DNA of 15,264 bases, taken from Bacteroidales bacterium. Its GTDB lineage: Bacteria > Bacteroidota > Bacteroidia > Bacteroidales > GCA-2711565. Below are positions 1 to 7,900 of the stretch, piece after piece; position 1 is the first letter of the stretch, and every line of letters begins with the position of its first letter. The stretch is from NCBI GenBank assembly GCA_029938505.1, contig JAOZUV010000014.1, forward strand, positions 1 to 15,264, given 5' to 3'. A program made the translations under genes and the position numbers. A model generated the notes under the pieces. That model ran no database searches, was not told the origin of the DNA, and saw only the letters and a list, made by a program, of their open reading frames with translations.

Positions 1-492
1 GTCTGCTTTTGCTGCTATCTCAGCTGCTATTTCAATATTAGGAACAGCTTCTCCAAACCAAACAATATGTGGTCTTAACTGTGAACCCTTTTCACAAAGA
101 TCACCTTTTTTTAATTCCCAATACTTTAGTTTGTATACTAGCGACTCATCCTTAGTACTTCGTGCTTTTTTTAATTCACCGTGAAGATGAAGAACATTTT
201 TTGAACCTGCTCTTTCGTGAAGATCATCTACATTTTGGGTGATGATTTCAACATTAAATTTTGACTCTAATTTAACGAGTGCATAATGAGCGGCATTGGG
301 TTCAACTTCAAACAATTGTTTACGTCGTTGGTTGTAAAATTCGAGCACCATTTCAGGATCTCTTTCCCAGGCATGAGGACTTGCAACTTCCTCAATCCGG
401 TGATTATTCCATAAACCATCCTGATCTCTGAAAGTTTTAACACCACTTTCGGCGCTAATTCCAGCTCCACTTAATACTACAACCTTTTTCAT
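1..492 (-). CDS. cobB: Sir2-family NAD-dependent protein deacylase, CobB type (3' end cut by window edge)
   Basis: Sirtuins remove acyl groups from protein lysines in the cytoplasm, consuming NAD+ and releasing nicotinamide and O-acyl-ADP-ribose. The first 164 codons are present. Visible motifs are the NAD-binding GAGISAESGV (residues about 9-18), TFRDQDGLW, TQNVDDLHERAG (85-96), the catalytic histidine in HLHGEL (His104) and RPHIVWFGEAVP near the edge. Tyr53 and Arg56 in FYNQRR match the Tyr-x-x-Arg pair that lets CobB and SIRT5 accept succinyl- or malonyl-lysine. Between HGEL and RPHIVWFGE only one cysteine is seen, where the E. coli-type enzyme has four zinc ligands, so the zinc site appears lost. 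The ATG at 492 is chosen because MKKVVVLSGAGIS is the normal family N-terminus. The gene lies downstream of mdh but is separated from it by a terminator. Family call is firm; acyl preference is inferred. Confidence 0.95.
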   Translation of the reverse strand, partial: MKKVVVLSGAGISAESGVKTFRDQDGLWNNHRIEEVASPHAWERDPEMVLEFYNQRRKQLFEVEPNAAHYALVKLESKFNVEIITQNVDDLHERAGSKNVLHLHGELKKARSTKDESLVYKLKYWELKKGDLCEKGSQLRPHIVWFGEAVPNIEIAAEIAAKAD

Positions 493-521
493 GAATGATA
501 ATTATTCCGCTTGACCTGATG

Positions 522-553
522 TAAATTTATACAAAAAAAGCATCCCACACAAG
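522..553 (-). promoter_or_regulatory. Weak candidate cobB promoter overlapping the mdh terminator
   Basis: On the minus strand TAAATTTA (529-522) matches the Bacteroidota -7 box TAnnTTTG at 7 of 8 positions. CTTG (553-550) sits 20 nt upstream as a possible -33 element (consensus TTTG). It would give a leader of about 25 nt before the cobB ATG. The -33 part falls inside the loop region of the mdh terminator hairpin. In AT-rich DNA this may be chance. Confidence 0.25.
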
Positions 554-562
554 TGGGATGCT
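533..562 (-). terminator. Intrinsic terminator of mdh
   Basis: A perfect 10-bp stem, AGCATCCCAC paired with GTGGGATGCT, encloses a 4-nt loop. Read on the minus strand, the hairpin runs directly into a tract of seven T residues (539-533). It starts about 25 nt beyond the mdh stop codon. On the plus strand the bases after the stem are not a T-run, so it works in the mdh direction. Confidence 0.9.
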
Positions 563-586
563 CTTATATTTGAGGATATTATGGTT

Positions 587-1525
587 TTATAATATTTTCA
601 TATTATCTAAATCTTTCATTACTTTTTTAATAGCTAAAGCTGATTCTTGTAATAATTTATTTTCTTCTTTATTTAATTTGAGCTCGAAAATTCCTTCAAT
701 ACCGTTTTTGCCAAGTTTCACAGGAGCACCCATATAAATATCCTTTAGGCCATATTCACCTTGTAACCAACAACAAACAGGGAAGATTCGTTTTTGATCA
801 TCCACAATAGCTTCTACCATTTGTGCTGCCGCCGCACCTGGAGCATACCAAGCCGAAGTTCCCATAAGGTTTACTAATTCTCCTCCGCCCATTCGTGTCC
901 TATTAACGATTTGTTCAATTTCATCTGTTCCTAGTAGTTCGTCTATTGGAATTCCGTTCACACTAGTATAGCGTGGAAGTGGTACCATGGTATCGCCATG
1001 CCCACCAAGTGAAAGAGAAAGAATATCTTTTGGAGAAACGTCTAAAGCTTCAGCAATAAATGCACGATAACGACCGGTATCTAAAATTCCTGCCATTCCA
1101 AATACTTTGCTTGAGTGTTTGTTGGCTACTTTGTAAGCAGCATAGGTCATCACATCTAAAGGATTCGAAACTATAATGATAATCGCGTCAGGGGAGTACT
1201 TAACAACTTTTTCAGTAACATCTTTTACAATACCTGCATTAGTTTTAATTAAATCGTCGCGCGACATACCAGGTTTACGAGGTAAGCCTGATGTAATAAC
1301 TACAACTCCTGAACCTTTTGTTTTTAAATAATCGTTAGTAACACCCGTAACTCGTGTACTAAAATTATTGATGGATGAAGTTTGCCACATATCGAGGGCT
1401 TTTCCTTCAGCAACGCCTTCTTTAATGTCTAACAAAACGACTTCTCTTGCTAAATCTTTATGAGCAATTACATTGGCACATGTTGCACCTACATTTCCAG
1501 CGCCGATAACGGTAATTTTCTTCAT
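587..1525 (-). CDS. mdh: Malate dehydrogenase, NAD-dependent, LDH-like type
   Basis: Interconverts malate and oxaloacetate in the cytoplasm with NAD(H), serving the TCA cycle or its reductive branch. The 312-residue length is normal for LDH-like malate dehydrogenases. The N-terminal Rossmann motif is GAGNVGATCA (residues 8-17), with Asp33 at the end of the second strand (LLDIKEG), which favours NAD over NADP. Substrate-binding arginines lie in PRKPGMSR (Arg83 and Arg89), Asn121 is in SNPLDVMTY, Asp149 and Arg152 are in GILDTGRYR, and the catalytic histidine is His176 in GGHGDTMVPL. Arginine in the PRKPGMSR context argues for malate over lactate. The ATG at 1525 starts exactly at the expected MKKITVIGAGNVG. 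It is followed by its own hairpin terminator and preceded by a 222-bp gap with a promoter-like box, so it is probably monocistronic. The adjacent malic enzyme uses the same metabolite. Confidence 0.97.
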   Translation of the reverse strand: MKKITVIGAGNVGATCANVIAHKDLAREVVLLDIKEGVAEGKALDMWQTSSINNFSTRVTGVTNDYLKTKGSGVVVITSGLPRKPGMSRDDLIKTNAGIVKDVTEKVVKYSPDAIIIIVSNPLDVMTYAAYKVANKHSSKVFGMAGILDTGRYRAFIAEALDVSPKDILSLSLGGHGDTMVPLPRYTSVNGIPIDELLGTDEIEQIVNRTRMGGGELVNLMGTSAWYAPGAAAAQMVEAIVDDQKRIFPVCCWLQGEYGLKDIYMGAPVKLGKNGIEGIFELKLNKEENKLLQESALAIKKVMKDLDNMKIL

Positions 1526-1574
1526 GTCTTCTAATTTTATGAGTTAACTTTTTAGTTGATTTCTATATTTAAAA

Positions 1575-1598
1575 ACGCAAATAATTAACGCAAATATA
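1575..1598 (-). promoter_or_regulatory. Putative mdh promoter -7 box with overlapping 9-bp direct repeat
   Basis: On the minus strand TATATTTG (1598-1591) is an exact match to the Bacteroidota -7 box TAnnTTTG and would give an mdh leader of about 60 nt. The matching -33 position (around 1617-1620) reads TTTT, a partial match to TTTG. The 9-mer ACGCAAATA occurs twice on the plus strand, at 1575-1583 and 1588-1596, 13 bp apart. One copy overlaps the -7 box and the other lies near the expected start of transcription. The repeat could be a regulator site or a local duplication. Confidence 0.5.
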
Positions 1599-1610
1599 AG
1601 AAAGACTGAC

Positions 1611-1626
1611 TGTTATAAAAATAACA
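1611..1626. promoter_or_regulatory. 16-bp inverted repeat over the expected -33 region of mdh
   Basis: TGTTAT-AAAA-ATAACA is a perfect dyad with 6-bp arms. It lies 13 bp upstream of the mdh -7 box, so it covers the expected -33 element. Its shape is like sites bound by dimeric helix-turn-helix regulators. The sequence does not say which regulator, and an AT-rich dyad of this size can arise by chance. Confidence 0.35.
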
Positions 1627-1695
1627 AGATAAAATTTTAAGAAGGTATTCTGTATTTATTCAGATTTCTAAATAAGAGTGTCTATTTATGAGAAT

Positions 1696-1728
1696 AAAAA
1701 AAAGGCAAGCTTTCGGATGCCTTTTTTT
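1696..1728 (-). terminator. Intrinsic terminator of maeB
   Basis: GGCA (1704-1707) pairs with TGCC (1718-1721) around a 10-nt loop, and flanking A and T runs extend the pairing by up to seven A-T pairs. On the minus strand the hairpin is followed by eight T residues (1703-1696), about 20 nt past the maeB stop. The T-run on the other side makes it potentially bidirectional, but no plus-strand gene ends nearby. Confidence 0.8.
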
Positions 1729-1747
1729 AAATATATACGGGTTTAAT

Positions 1748-4042
1748 TTATTTGCAATCTTTTCCGTTTACTCTTTTTTCAACACATTGTGCATCAATAA
1801 CAGAAATCATGACCATATTCACAATATCAGACACGCTACTTCCCATATTCAGGACGTGAACTGATTTGTTCATGCCATTGATAACTGGACCAATAACTTC
1901 ATAATGCCCCATCTCCTGCATTAATTTATAGGCAATGTTTCCTGCAGTAAGGTAAGGGAATATCAATACATTGGCAGCTCCACCTTTCAATTTTGAGAAA
2001 GGGAAGTTCTCATCAATCATTTCTGCATTTAGGGCAACGTTGGCTTGCATTTCTCCATCTACTATTAAATCAGGATAATTTTTGTGTAGAATGGATACTG
2101 CCTCTTGCTGTTTCAAAGGGATATTACCTCTATTTGAACCAAAATTTGAGTAAGATAAGAAAGCTATCCGTGGCTTAATTTTGAATTGTTCGACAGCAAA
2201 TGTGGTTTGCAAAGTAATTTCTACAAGCTTATCAGTATCTGGGTTTTTATTTACGGTACAATCTGCGAAGAAAATAGGACCTTCTTTTGTATTGATAATA
2301 TACATTCCAGAAACCAAGTCTGTTTTTGGTTTCATCCCGATTATTTCTAGGGCTGGTTTCAAGGTGTCTGGATAATTTCTGGTTAATCCTGAAATCATTG
2401 CATCAGCAAATCCTGTTTCTACAAGCATTGGTCCGTAATAATTTCTGTGCTGCATCATATCTTTAGCAGCCGTTAATGTTACACCCCTTCTTTGACGTTT
2501 ATCATATAGAATTTCTGCAAAATCATGTCGACGTTTTTTCTCTTCATCAGATTTTGGATCTATAATCTCAACACCACCCAATTCAAGATCATTTATTTCA
2601 ATGAGTTCTTTAATTGCATTTTCATTTCCAAGTAAAATAGGGATCGCAATTTTTTCATTGATCGCAATTTCAGCTGCTTTAAGCATTTTGTAATTTTCAG
2701 CTTCAGCAAAAACAACACGTTTTGGATCGTTTTTCGAACGTGTTTTAATCTGGCGAATCAAAGGATTACTAATTCCTAGGCGTTTTCTTAATTCATCGCG
2801 ATAAATATCCCAATCCTCAATTGGTTTTTGAGCAACTCCGCTTTCCATAGCGGCTTTTGCAACAGCAGGCGCAATATATTCAATCAAGCGTGGATCTGTA
2901 GGTTTTGGAATGATGTAATATTTTCCAAATTTTAGATTATTGGTTGAATAAGCAATATTTACTTCTTCTGGTACGGGTAATTGAGCTAATTCTGCTAATG
3001 CTGCCGAAGCGGCAACTTTCATTTCTTCGTTGATGCATGTTGCACGTACATCCATTGCACCTCGAAAAATAAATGGGAATCCTAAGACATTATTAATTTG
3101 ATTAGGAAAATCAGAACGTCCAGTACCCATGATTACATCTTTACGAGTTGAAGTGGCTAATTCATAACTGATTTCCGGAACTGGATTTGCACAAGCAAAC
3201 ACAATAGGGTCTTTAGCCATTGTAAGAAGCATCTCCGGTGTCATAACATCAGCCACAGATAAACCAAGAAAAACGTCAGCACCTTCAACGGCTTCTGCTA
3301 GAGTGTGAACATCTTTGCTTGTTGCAAATTGGAGTTTGGTTTTATTCATGTCGGTACGCGATGTATGTAATACTCCACGTGAATCAAGCATGATAATATT
3401 TTCGGGCTTTACTCCTAAAGCAATGTATAATTTTGTACAAGAAATTGAGGCTGCACCAGCACCGTTTACAACAATTTTTAATTTGTCAATTTTCTTTTTA
3501 TTGATTTTGATTGCATTCAGTAATCCTGCTGTGGTGATAATGGCTGTTCCATGCTGATCGTCGTGCATAACCGGAATGTTAAGCGCTGCTTTAATTCTTT
3601 CTTCAATCTCGAAACATTCAGGAGCTTTAATATCTTCTAAGTTAATGCCTCCAAAAGTTGGGGCGATATTAATGACAGTGTCAACAAATTTATCAATGTC
3701 TTTTACATCAACTTCAATATCAAAAACATCAATGTCTGCAAAGATTTTAAAAAGTAATCCTTTTCCTTCCATAACTGGCTTTCCAGCTTCGGCACCTATA
3801 TCTCCTAGTCCGAGTACTGCAGTACCATTGGAAATTACAGCTACTAAATTTCCTTTAGCGGTGTATTTGTATACATCTTCAGGGTTGTCTTTAATTGCAA
3901 GACAAGGATCGGCAACTCCTGGACTGTATGCAAGTGAGAGATCTCTTTGGGTTGAGTAAGGCTTGGTTGGGATGACTTCAATTTTACCAGGACGGCCTTC
4001 AGAATGATATTTGAGTGCGTCCTTTCTGAACAAATTATCCAT
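1748..4042 (-). CDS. maeB: Malic enzyme with C-terminal phosphotransacetylase-like domain (MaeB type)
   Basis: Oxidatively decarboxylates malate to pyruvate and CO2 with reduction of NAD(P)+, supplying pyruvate and reducing power. At 764 residues it has the two-part MaeB layout. The malic domain (about 15-420) shows SLAYSPGVADPC with catalytic Tyr39, KPVMEGKG with catalytic Lys94, the metal-binding segment MHDDQHGTA (159-167) and the nucleotide-binding VVNGAGAASISC (191-202). The C-terminal part (about 430-764) resembles phosphate acetyltransferase, with ISGLTRNYPDTLKPALEI, ADCTVNKNPD, VDGEMQANVALN and PVINGMNKSVHVLN. In E. coli MaeB this domain is regulatory and responds to acetyl-CoA; I infer the same here. 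Cofactor choice cannot be fixed from sequence. The ATG at 4042 gives the usual MDNLFRKDALKYH start. It is transcribed away from ruvA, with a terminator after it. Confidence 0.96.
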   Translation of the reverse strand: MDNLFRKDALKYHSEGRPGKIEVIPTKPYSTQRDLSLAYSPGVADPCLAIKDNPEDVYKYTAKGNLVAVISNGTAVLGLGDIGAEAGKPVMEGKGLLFKIFADIDVFDIEVDVKDIDKFVDTVINIAPTFGGINLEDIKAPECFEIEERIKAALNIPVMHDDQHGTAIITTAGLLNAIKINKKKIDKLKIVVNGAGAASISCTKLYIALGVKPENIIMLDSRGVLHTSRTDMNKTKLQFATSKDVHTLAEAVEGADVFLGLSVADVMTPEMLLTMAKDPIVFACANPVPEISYELATSTRKDVIMGTGRSDFPNQINNVLGFPFIFRGAMDVRATCINEEMKVAASAALAELAQLPVPEEVNIAYSTNNLKFGKYYIIPKPTDPRLIEYIAPAVAKAAMESGVAQKPIEDWDIYRDELRKRLGISNPLIRQIKTRSKNDPKRVVFAEAENYKMLKAAEIAINEKIAIPILLGNENAIKELIEINDLELGGVEIIDPKSDEEKKRRHDFAEILYDKRQRRGVTLTAAKDMMQHRNYYGPMLVETGFADAMISGLTRNYPDTLKPALEIIGMKPKTDLVSGMYIINTKEGPIFFADCTVNKNPDTDKLVEITLQTTFAVEQFKIKPRIAFLSYSNFGSNRGNIPLKQQEAVSILHKNYPDLIVDGEMQANVALNAEMIDENFPFSKLKGGAANVLIFPYLTAGNIAYKLMQEMGHYEVIGPVINGMNKSVHVLNMGSSVSDIVNMVMISVIDAQCVEKRVNGKDCK

Positions 4043-4085
4043 TTCTTAGTGATTTATTGTGAATAGATTAACAAAAGGTTTGCAG

Positions 4086-4115
4086 CAAATTTAAGAATAT
4101 AATTTTCCCATGAAA
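4086..4115 (-). promoter_or_regulatory. Putative maeB promoter
   Basis: On the minus strand TAAATTTG (4093-4086) matches the Bacteroidota -7 box exactly. TTTC (4115-4112) lies 18 nt upstream as a near match to the -33 TTTG. The box is 44 nt from the maeB ATG, a plausible leader length. It lies in the divergent maeB-ruvA gap. Confidence 0.5.
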
Positions 4116-4205
4116 CCTTAAAGGCTTAATTTATTTTTATTAAAAATAATGGGATGTTTTTTAAAGCTCATTTTGCTATAAATTTATCTTTTGCGAAAAG
4201 AAAAT

Positions 4206-4254
4206 CAGATACAATTAAATTCGTATTTTTGTTTTTCATCGCAGATACAATTAA
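4206..4254. repeat. Exact 13-bp direct repeat flanking the putative ruvA promoter
   Basis: CAGATACAATTAA occurs at 4206-4218 and again, identical, at 4242-4254, 36 bp start to start. The copies bracket the -7-like box at 4224-4231. One lies where the -33 region would be, the other in the first bases of the ruvA leader. An exact 13-mer twice within 230 bp is unlikely by chance even in AT-rich DNA. It may be a pair of operator sites or a remnant of a small duplication. Confidence 0.8.
4224..4231 (+). promoter_or_regulatory. Putative ruvA(-sprA) promoter -7 box
   Basis: TATTTTTG matches TAnnTTTG exactly and is 41 nt upstream of the ruvA ATG. No good -33 TTTG lies at the usual 19-21 nt; the nearest, at 4190-4193, is 30 nt away. 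A weak or regulator-dependent promoter would fit the repeats on either side of it. Confidence 0.45.
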
Positions 4255-4272
4255 GCATTTAATTATTTACAA

Positions 4273-4857
4273 ATGTATTCATACCTCAAAGGAAAACTTG
4301 TTGAAAAAACCCCTACTTATGTTACGCTTGATGTGAATGGAATTGGTTACCAAATTCATATTTCGTTGAATACTTTTTCTCAGATTGGAGACAAAGAAGA
4401 ATGCAAGTTATTATGTCATTTTGTTGTTAGGGAGGATGCTCAGTTATTATATGGTTTTTTTAGCGAAAATGAGCGTGTTTTATTTCGTCATTTGATTTCT
4501 GTGTCTGGGGTAGGCGCAAATACAGCCCGCCTAATTTTATCATCGATGACTACAGCAGATTTATTTAGTATAATAACTTCAGGCAATGCAAATACTTTAC
4601 AAACGGTGAAAGGAATTGGTGGTAAAACTGCTCAGCGAATTATTATTGATTTACAAGATAAGCTTGGGAAACAAGAAATGTTGTCTGAAAATCTACCAGT
4701 TTCACACAATACCAGACGTGATGAAGCGTTATCAGGTTTGATAATACTAGGGTTTAGTAAAAATGTTGCGTCTCGTGCTATTGATAAAATTATGGCTAAA
4801 GAGGGCTCTGACCTTAGCGTTGAACAAATGATAAAATATTCGTTGAAAGTATTGTAA
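4273..4857 (+). CDS. ruvA: Holliday junction branch migration complex subunit RuvA
   Basis: RuvA binds four-way DNA junctions as a tetramer and loads the RuvB motor for branch migration in recombination and repair. The 194-residue length is typical. An N-terminal OB fold (about 1-62) begins MYSYLKGKL and contains NGIGYQIHIS. Glu54 and Asp55 in VREDAQLLYGF match the acidic pin that parts the DNA strands. Two helix-hairpin-helix motifs follow, ISVSGVGANTARLIL (75-89) and VKGIGGKTAQRII (112-124). A flexible linker (about 134-147) leads to the RuvB-binding domain III (148-194). The ATG at 4273 places the canonical N-terminus correctly. ruvB is not in the window. The gene is followed 53 bp later by sprA on the same strand with no terminator between them, so they are probably cotranscribed; no functional link between the two is known. 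Confidence 0.97.
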   Translation: MYSYLKGKLVEKTPTYVTLDVNGIGYQIHISLNTFSQIGDKEECKLLCHFVVREDAQLLYGFFSENERVLFRHLISVSGVGANTARLILSSMTTADLFSIITSGNANTLQTVKGIGGKTAQRIIIDLQDKLGKQEMLSENLPVSHNTRRDEALSGLIILGFSKNVASRAIDKIMAKEGSDLSVEQMIKYSLKVL

Positions 4858-4870
4858 TATTGAAAAGCGA

Positions 4871-4890
4871 ATTATTATTAACATAATAAT
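4871..4890. repeat. AT-only inverted repeat between ruvA and sprA
   Basis: ATTATTAT-TAAC-ATAATAAT is a perfect dyad with 8-bp arms in the 53-bp gap, about 20 nt before the first possible sprA start. It has no following T-run and only A-T pairs, so it is not a convincing terminator. It could be a weak mRNA hairpin or a protein-binding dyad. Confidence 0.5.
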
Positions 4891-4910
4891 CCTGACTAAA
4901 TCATAAAAAT

Positions 4911-7900
4911 TTGCACATCTGTTTGAAATCTAAGATCAAATATTATGCAAGGCTCTGGTGGATATTGTTCACCTTTTTTTGTTATGGAGTAGTACAGGCA
5001 CAACAAAGTGATACTTTACAATCGGGGAAACTCCCATATTCTTTAAAGAGTAGTGAGTTGGATTCGTATTATTTTAAAGGTCAACGATCACTTTTTTTAA
5101 GCTCACCCGATAATATCCAAAGTATTTATACCTACGATGCAGAAACCAATACTTATATACTAACTCAAAAGATGGGTGAAATTGATTATAGATACCCCAG
5201 TATTTTGAGCTTTGAAGAGTATCAAAAATTGAAAACACAACATGATCTTTTTAAATATTGGAAAAGTAAATCTCAATCTTCAACAACAAATATTCGTGAT
5301 GGTATTATTCCTCCAATTTATATCGGGGGTGATCTTTTTGAAAATGTATTTGGGAGCAATTTTATAGATATTCGTCCGCAAGGTTCAGCTGAATTAACTT
5401 TTGGTGTTTTATCGAATAACCGTAAAGATGAAACTTTGGATGTGCGCAGACGAAAAACCACCAGTTTTGATTTTAATGAAAAAATTCAAATGAGTGTGGT
5501 TGCCAAAATTGGAGAAAAAATTGAATTTAAGACCAATTATAATACAGAATCTACATTTGAGTTTGAGAACAATCTTTCTTTAAAATACGAGGGTGGCGAA
5601 GATGAGGTCATTCAGTTAATTGAGGCTGGGGATGTTAGTTTTCCACTGCCCACTACTTTAATTAATGGTAGCCAGGGGCTATTCGGAATAAAAACAAAAT
5701 TAAAATTTGGTCGTATAACTTTTACAGGTGTTTTTTCGCAACAAGAAAGCGAAACATCTTCGATTACAGTTCAGGGCGGAGCACAAACCAATGAGTTTAA
5801 TTTAACGGCTCTCGATTACGAATCAAACCGACATTTTTTTATCGCACATTATTTTCGTGAGGATGTGATAGGTGCTGATGGGAAAATAAGTAATCGTTAT
5901 AATGAGGCTTTACGAACTTTGCCAATTATCACCTCAAACATAAATATTACGCGCATCGAAGTTTGGGTAACTAATATTGGAGCGGCTGTATCTGAAAATC
6001 GTAATATTATTGCCTTCACTGATTTGGGTGAAAATAAGCCTTTTGAATCTGGAATTATCTCAGTACCGGGTAAAAACCTTCCATCAAATGAGAGTAATGA
6101 ATTGATTAGTCAATTGGATGAAGTCCAAATTAGAGATATTAATACAGCAACTCAGTATTTACAGGACAATCCTTTGGGAATTGGAGGGTCTGGTTATTTT
6201 GTCTCTGGTGAGGATTTTGAGAAAATTGAGAGTGCTCGAAAGTTAAATCCATCAGAATATACATTTAATTCGAAATTAGGTTTTATCTCTTTAAACACCA
6301 CTCTAAATCCTGATCAAACTTTAGCTGTTGCTTATCAATACACTGTAATTGGTAATAATGTCGTTTATCAGGTGGGAGAGTTTTCGGATCAGGGTATTAC
6401 AACTCCTGAAAATTTGATAGTGAAATTACTGAAAAGCACTTCGGTAAATACTAAGAATCCGATGTGGGATTTGATGATGAAAAACGTTTATTCTATTCGT
6501 GCTTATCAGGTGAATCCTGATGATTTTATCTTTAATATTTTGTATTCAGGCAATGATAAAGGAATTCCAACAGCTTATTTTTCGGAAGGAAATGAAGCTG
6601 TAAAAGGTGTTCCAATCATTCGCTTATTAGGTATGGATAATTTAAATCAACAAATGAATCCTCCTGGCGATGGAATGTTTGATTTTATTGATGGGGCAGC
6701 TTTAAATGGGGGAACTATTCAATCTGCAAATGGTCGAATTTTCTTTCCTGTTTTGGAGCCGTTTGGTCGTGATTTACGGAATCTCTTTACAGATAATAAT
6801 ATTGCCGAAAAGTATGCTTACGACTCATTATATACCATGACAAAATCAGGGGCTGAACAATTTCCTGAAAAAAATAAATATGTTCTTGAGGGCTTTTTTA
6901 AATCTTCATCCAGTAACGAAATTTCATTGAACGCATTCAATGTTCCGCAAGGATCGGTATTTGTAACAGCAGGAGGAATTCCTTTAACCGAAAACATAGA
7001 CTATACCGTTGATTATACCTTGGGTCGTGTTCGGATTATTAATGAAGGAATTTTAAATTCGGGAACGCCTATTAAAATTTCGTTGGAGAGCAACTCAATG
7101 TTTAATATGCAAACCAAACGATATATGGGAATGCATGTTAATTATGAAGTGAATGATAAGACTAATATTGGAGCTACCATCATCAATTTAAATGAGCGAC
7201 CATTAACGGCTAAAACAAATTTTGGAGATGACCCGATTTCAAATACTGTTTTGGGTTTCAATTTTAATTATGAAGAAGAGTCGCGTTTGTTAACCAAGCT
7301 GGTTGATAAAATTCCATTTATCAATACAAATGCTCCATCCCGAATAAATATTGAAGGTGAATTTGCTCATTTCATCCCTGGTCATTCAGCCTTGGTAGGC
7401 GAAACAGGGATCTCTTATATTGATGATTTTGAAGGAACTAAATCATCCATTGATCTTAAAAACTTTAGTACTTGGAAATTGGCAAGAACCCCACAAGGAC
7501 AATCTGATTTATTCCCGGAAGGAGGTCCGAATGAGGGTTTGAACTATGGTAAAAATCGTGCCCGATTGGCATGGTATATAATCGACCCATTGTTTTATGA
7601 TCGGAATACAAATTATAAACCACCAAACATTACCACCGATGAGCTCTCGAAAAATTCTGTTAGGCAAGTTTTAGAAACGGAGGTGTTTCCCAATAAGGAT
7701 ATTCCTAATGGAATTCCGACGAATATTTCAGTTTTAAATATGGCTTTTTATCCAAGAGAAAAGGGACCTTATAATTATGATGTAAATTCAGTTTCGGGTA
7801 AATCGGCGGGTATGGCTGGCGACGGATATTTATATTCACCTGATTCTAGATGGGGTGGTATGATGCGCAAGATTGAGTCTTCTGATTTTGAAACAACCAA

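Noticed and set aside
267..470. 67-residue minus-strand open frame
   Set aside because: It overlaps the cobB coding sequence in another frame; the true frame shows unbroken sirtuin motifs to position 492.
3315..3959. Antisense open frames inside maeB (80 and 127 residues)
   Set aside because: They mirror the well-supported maeB reading frame and have low-complexity translations with no domain.
4154..4336. 60-residue plus-strand open frame before ruvA
   Set aside because: It has no recognisable domain, overlaps the ruvA start in another frame and covers the promoter region; AT-rich chance frame.
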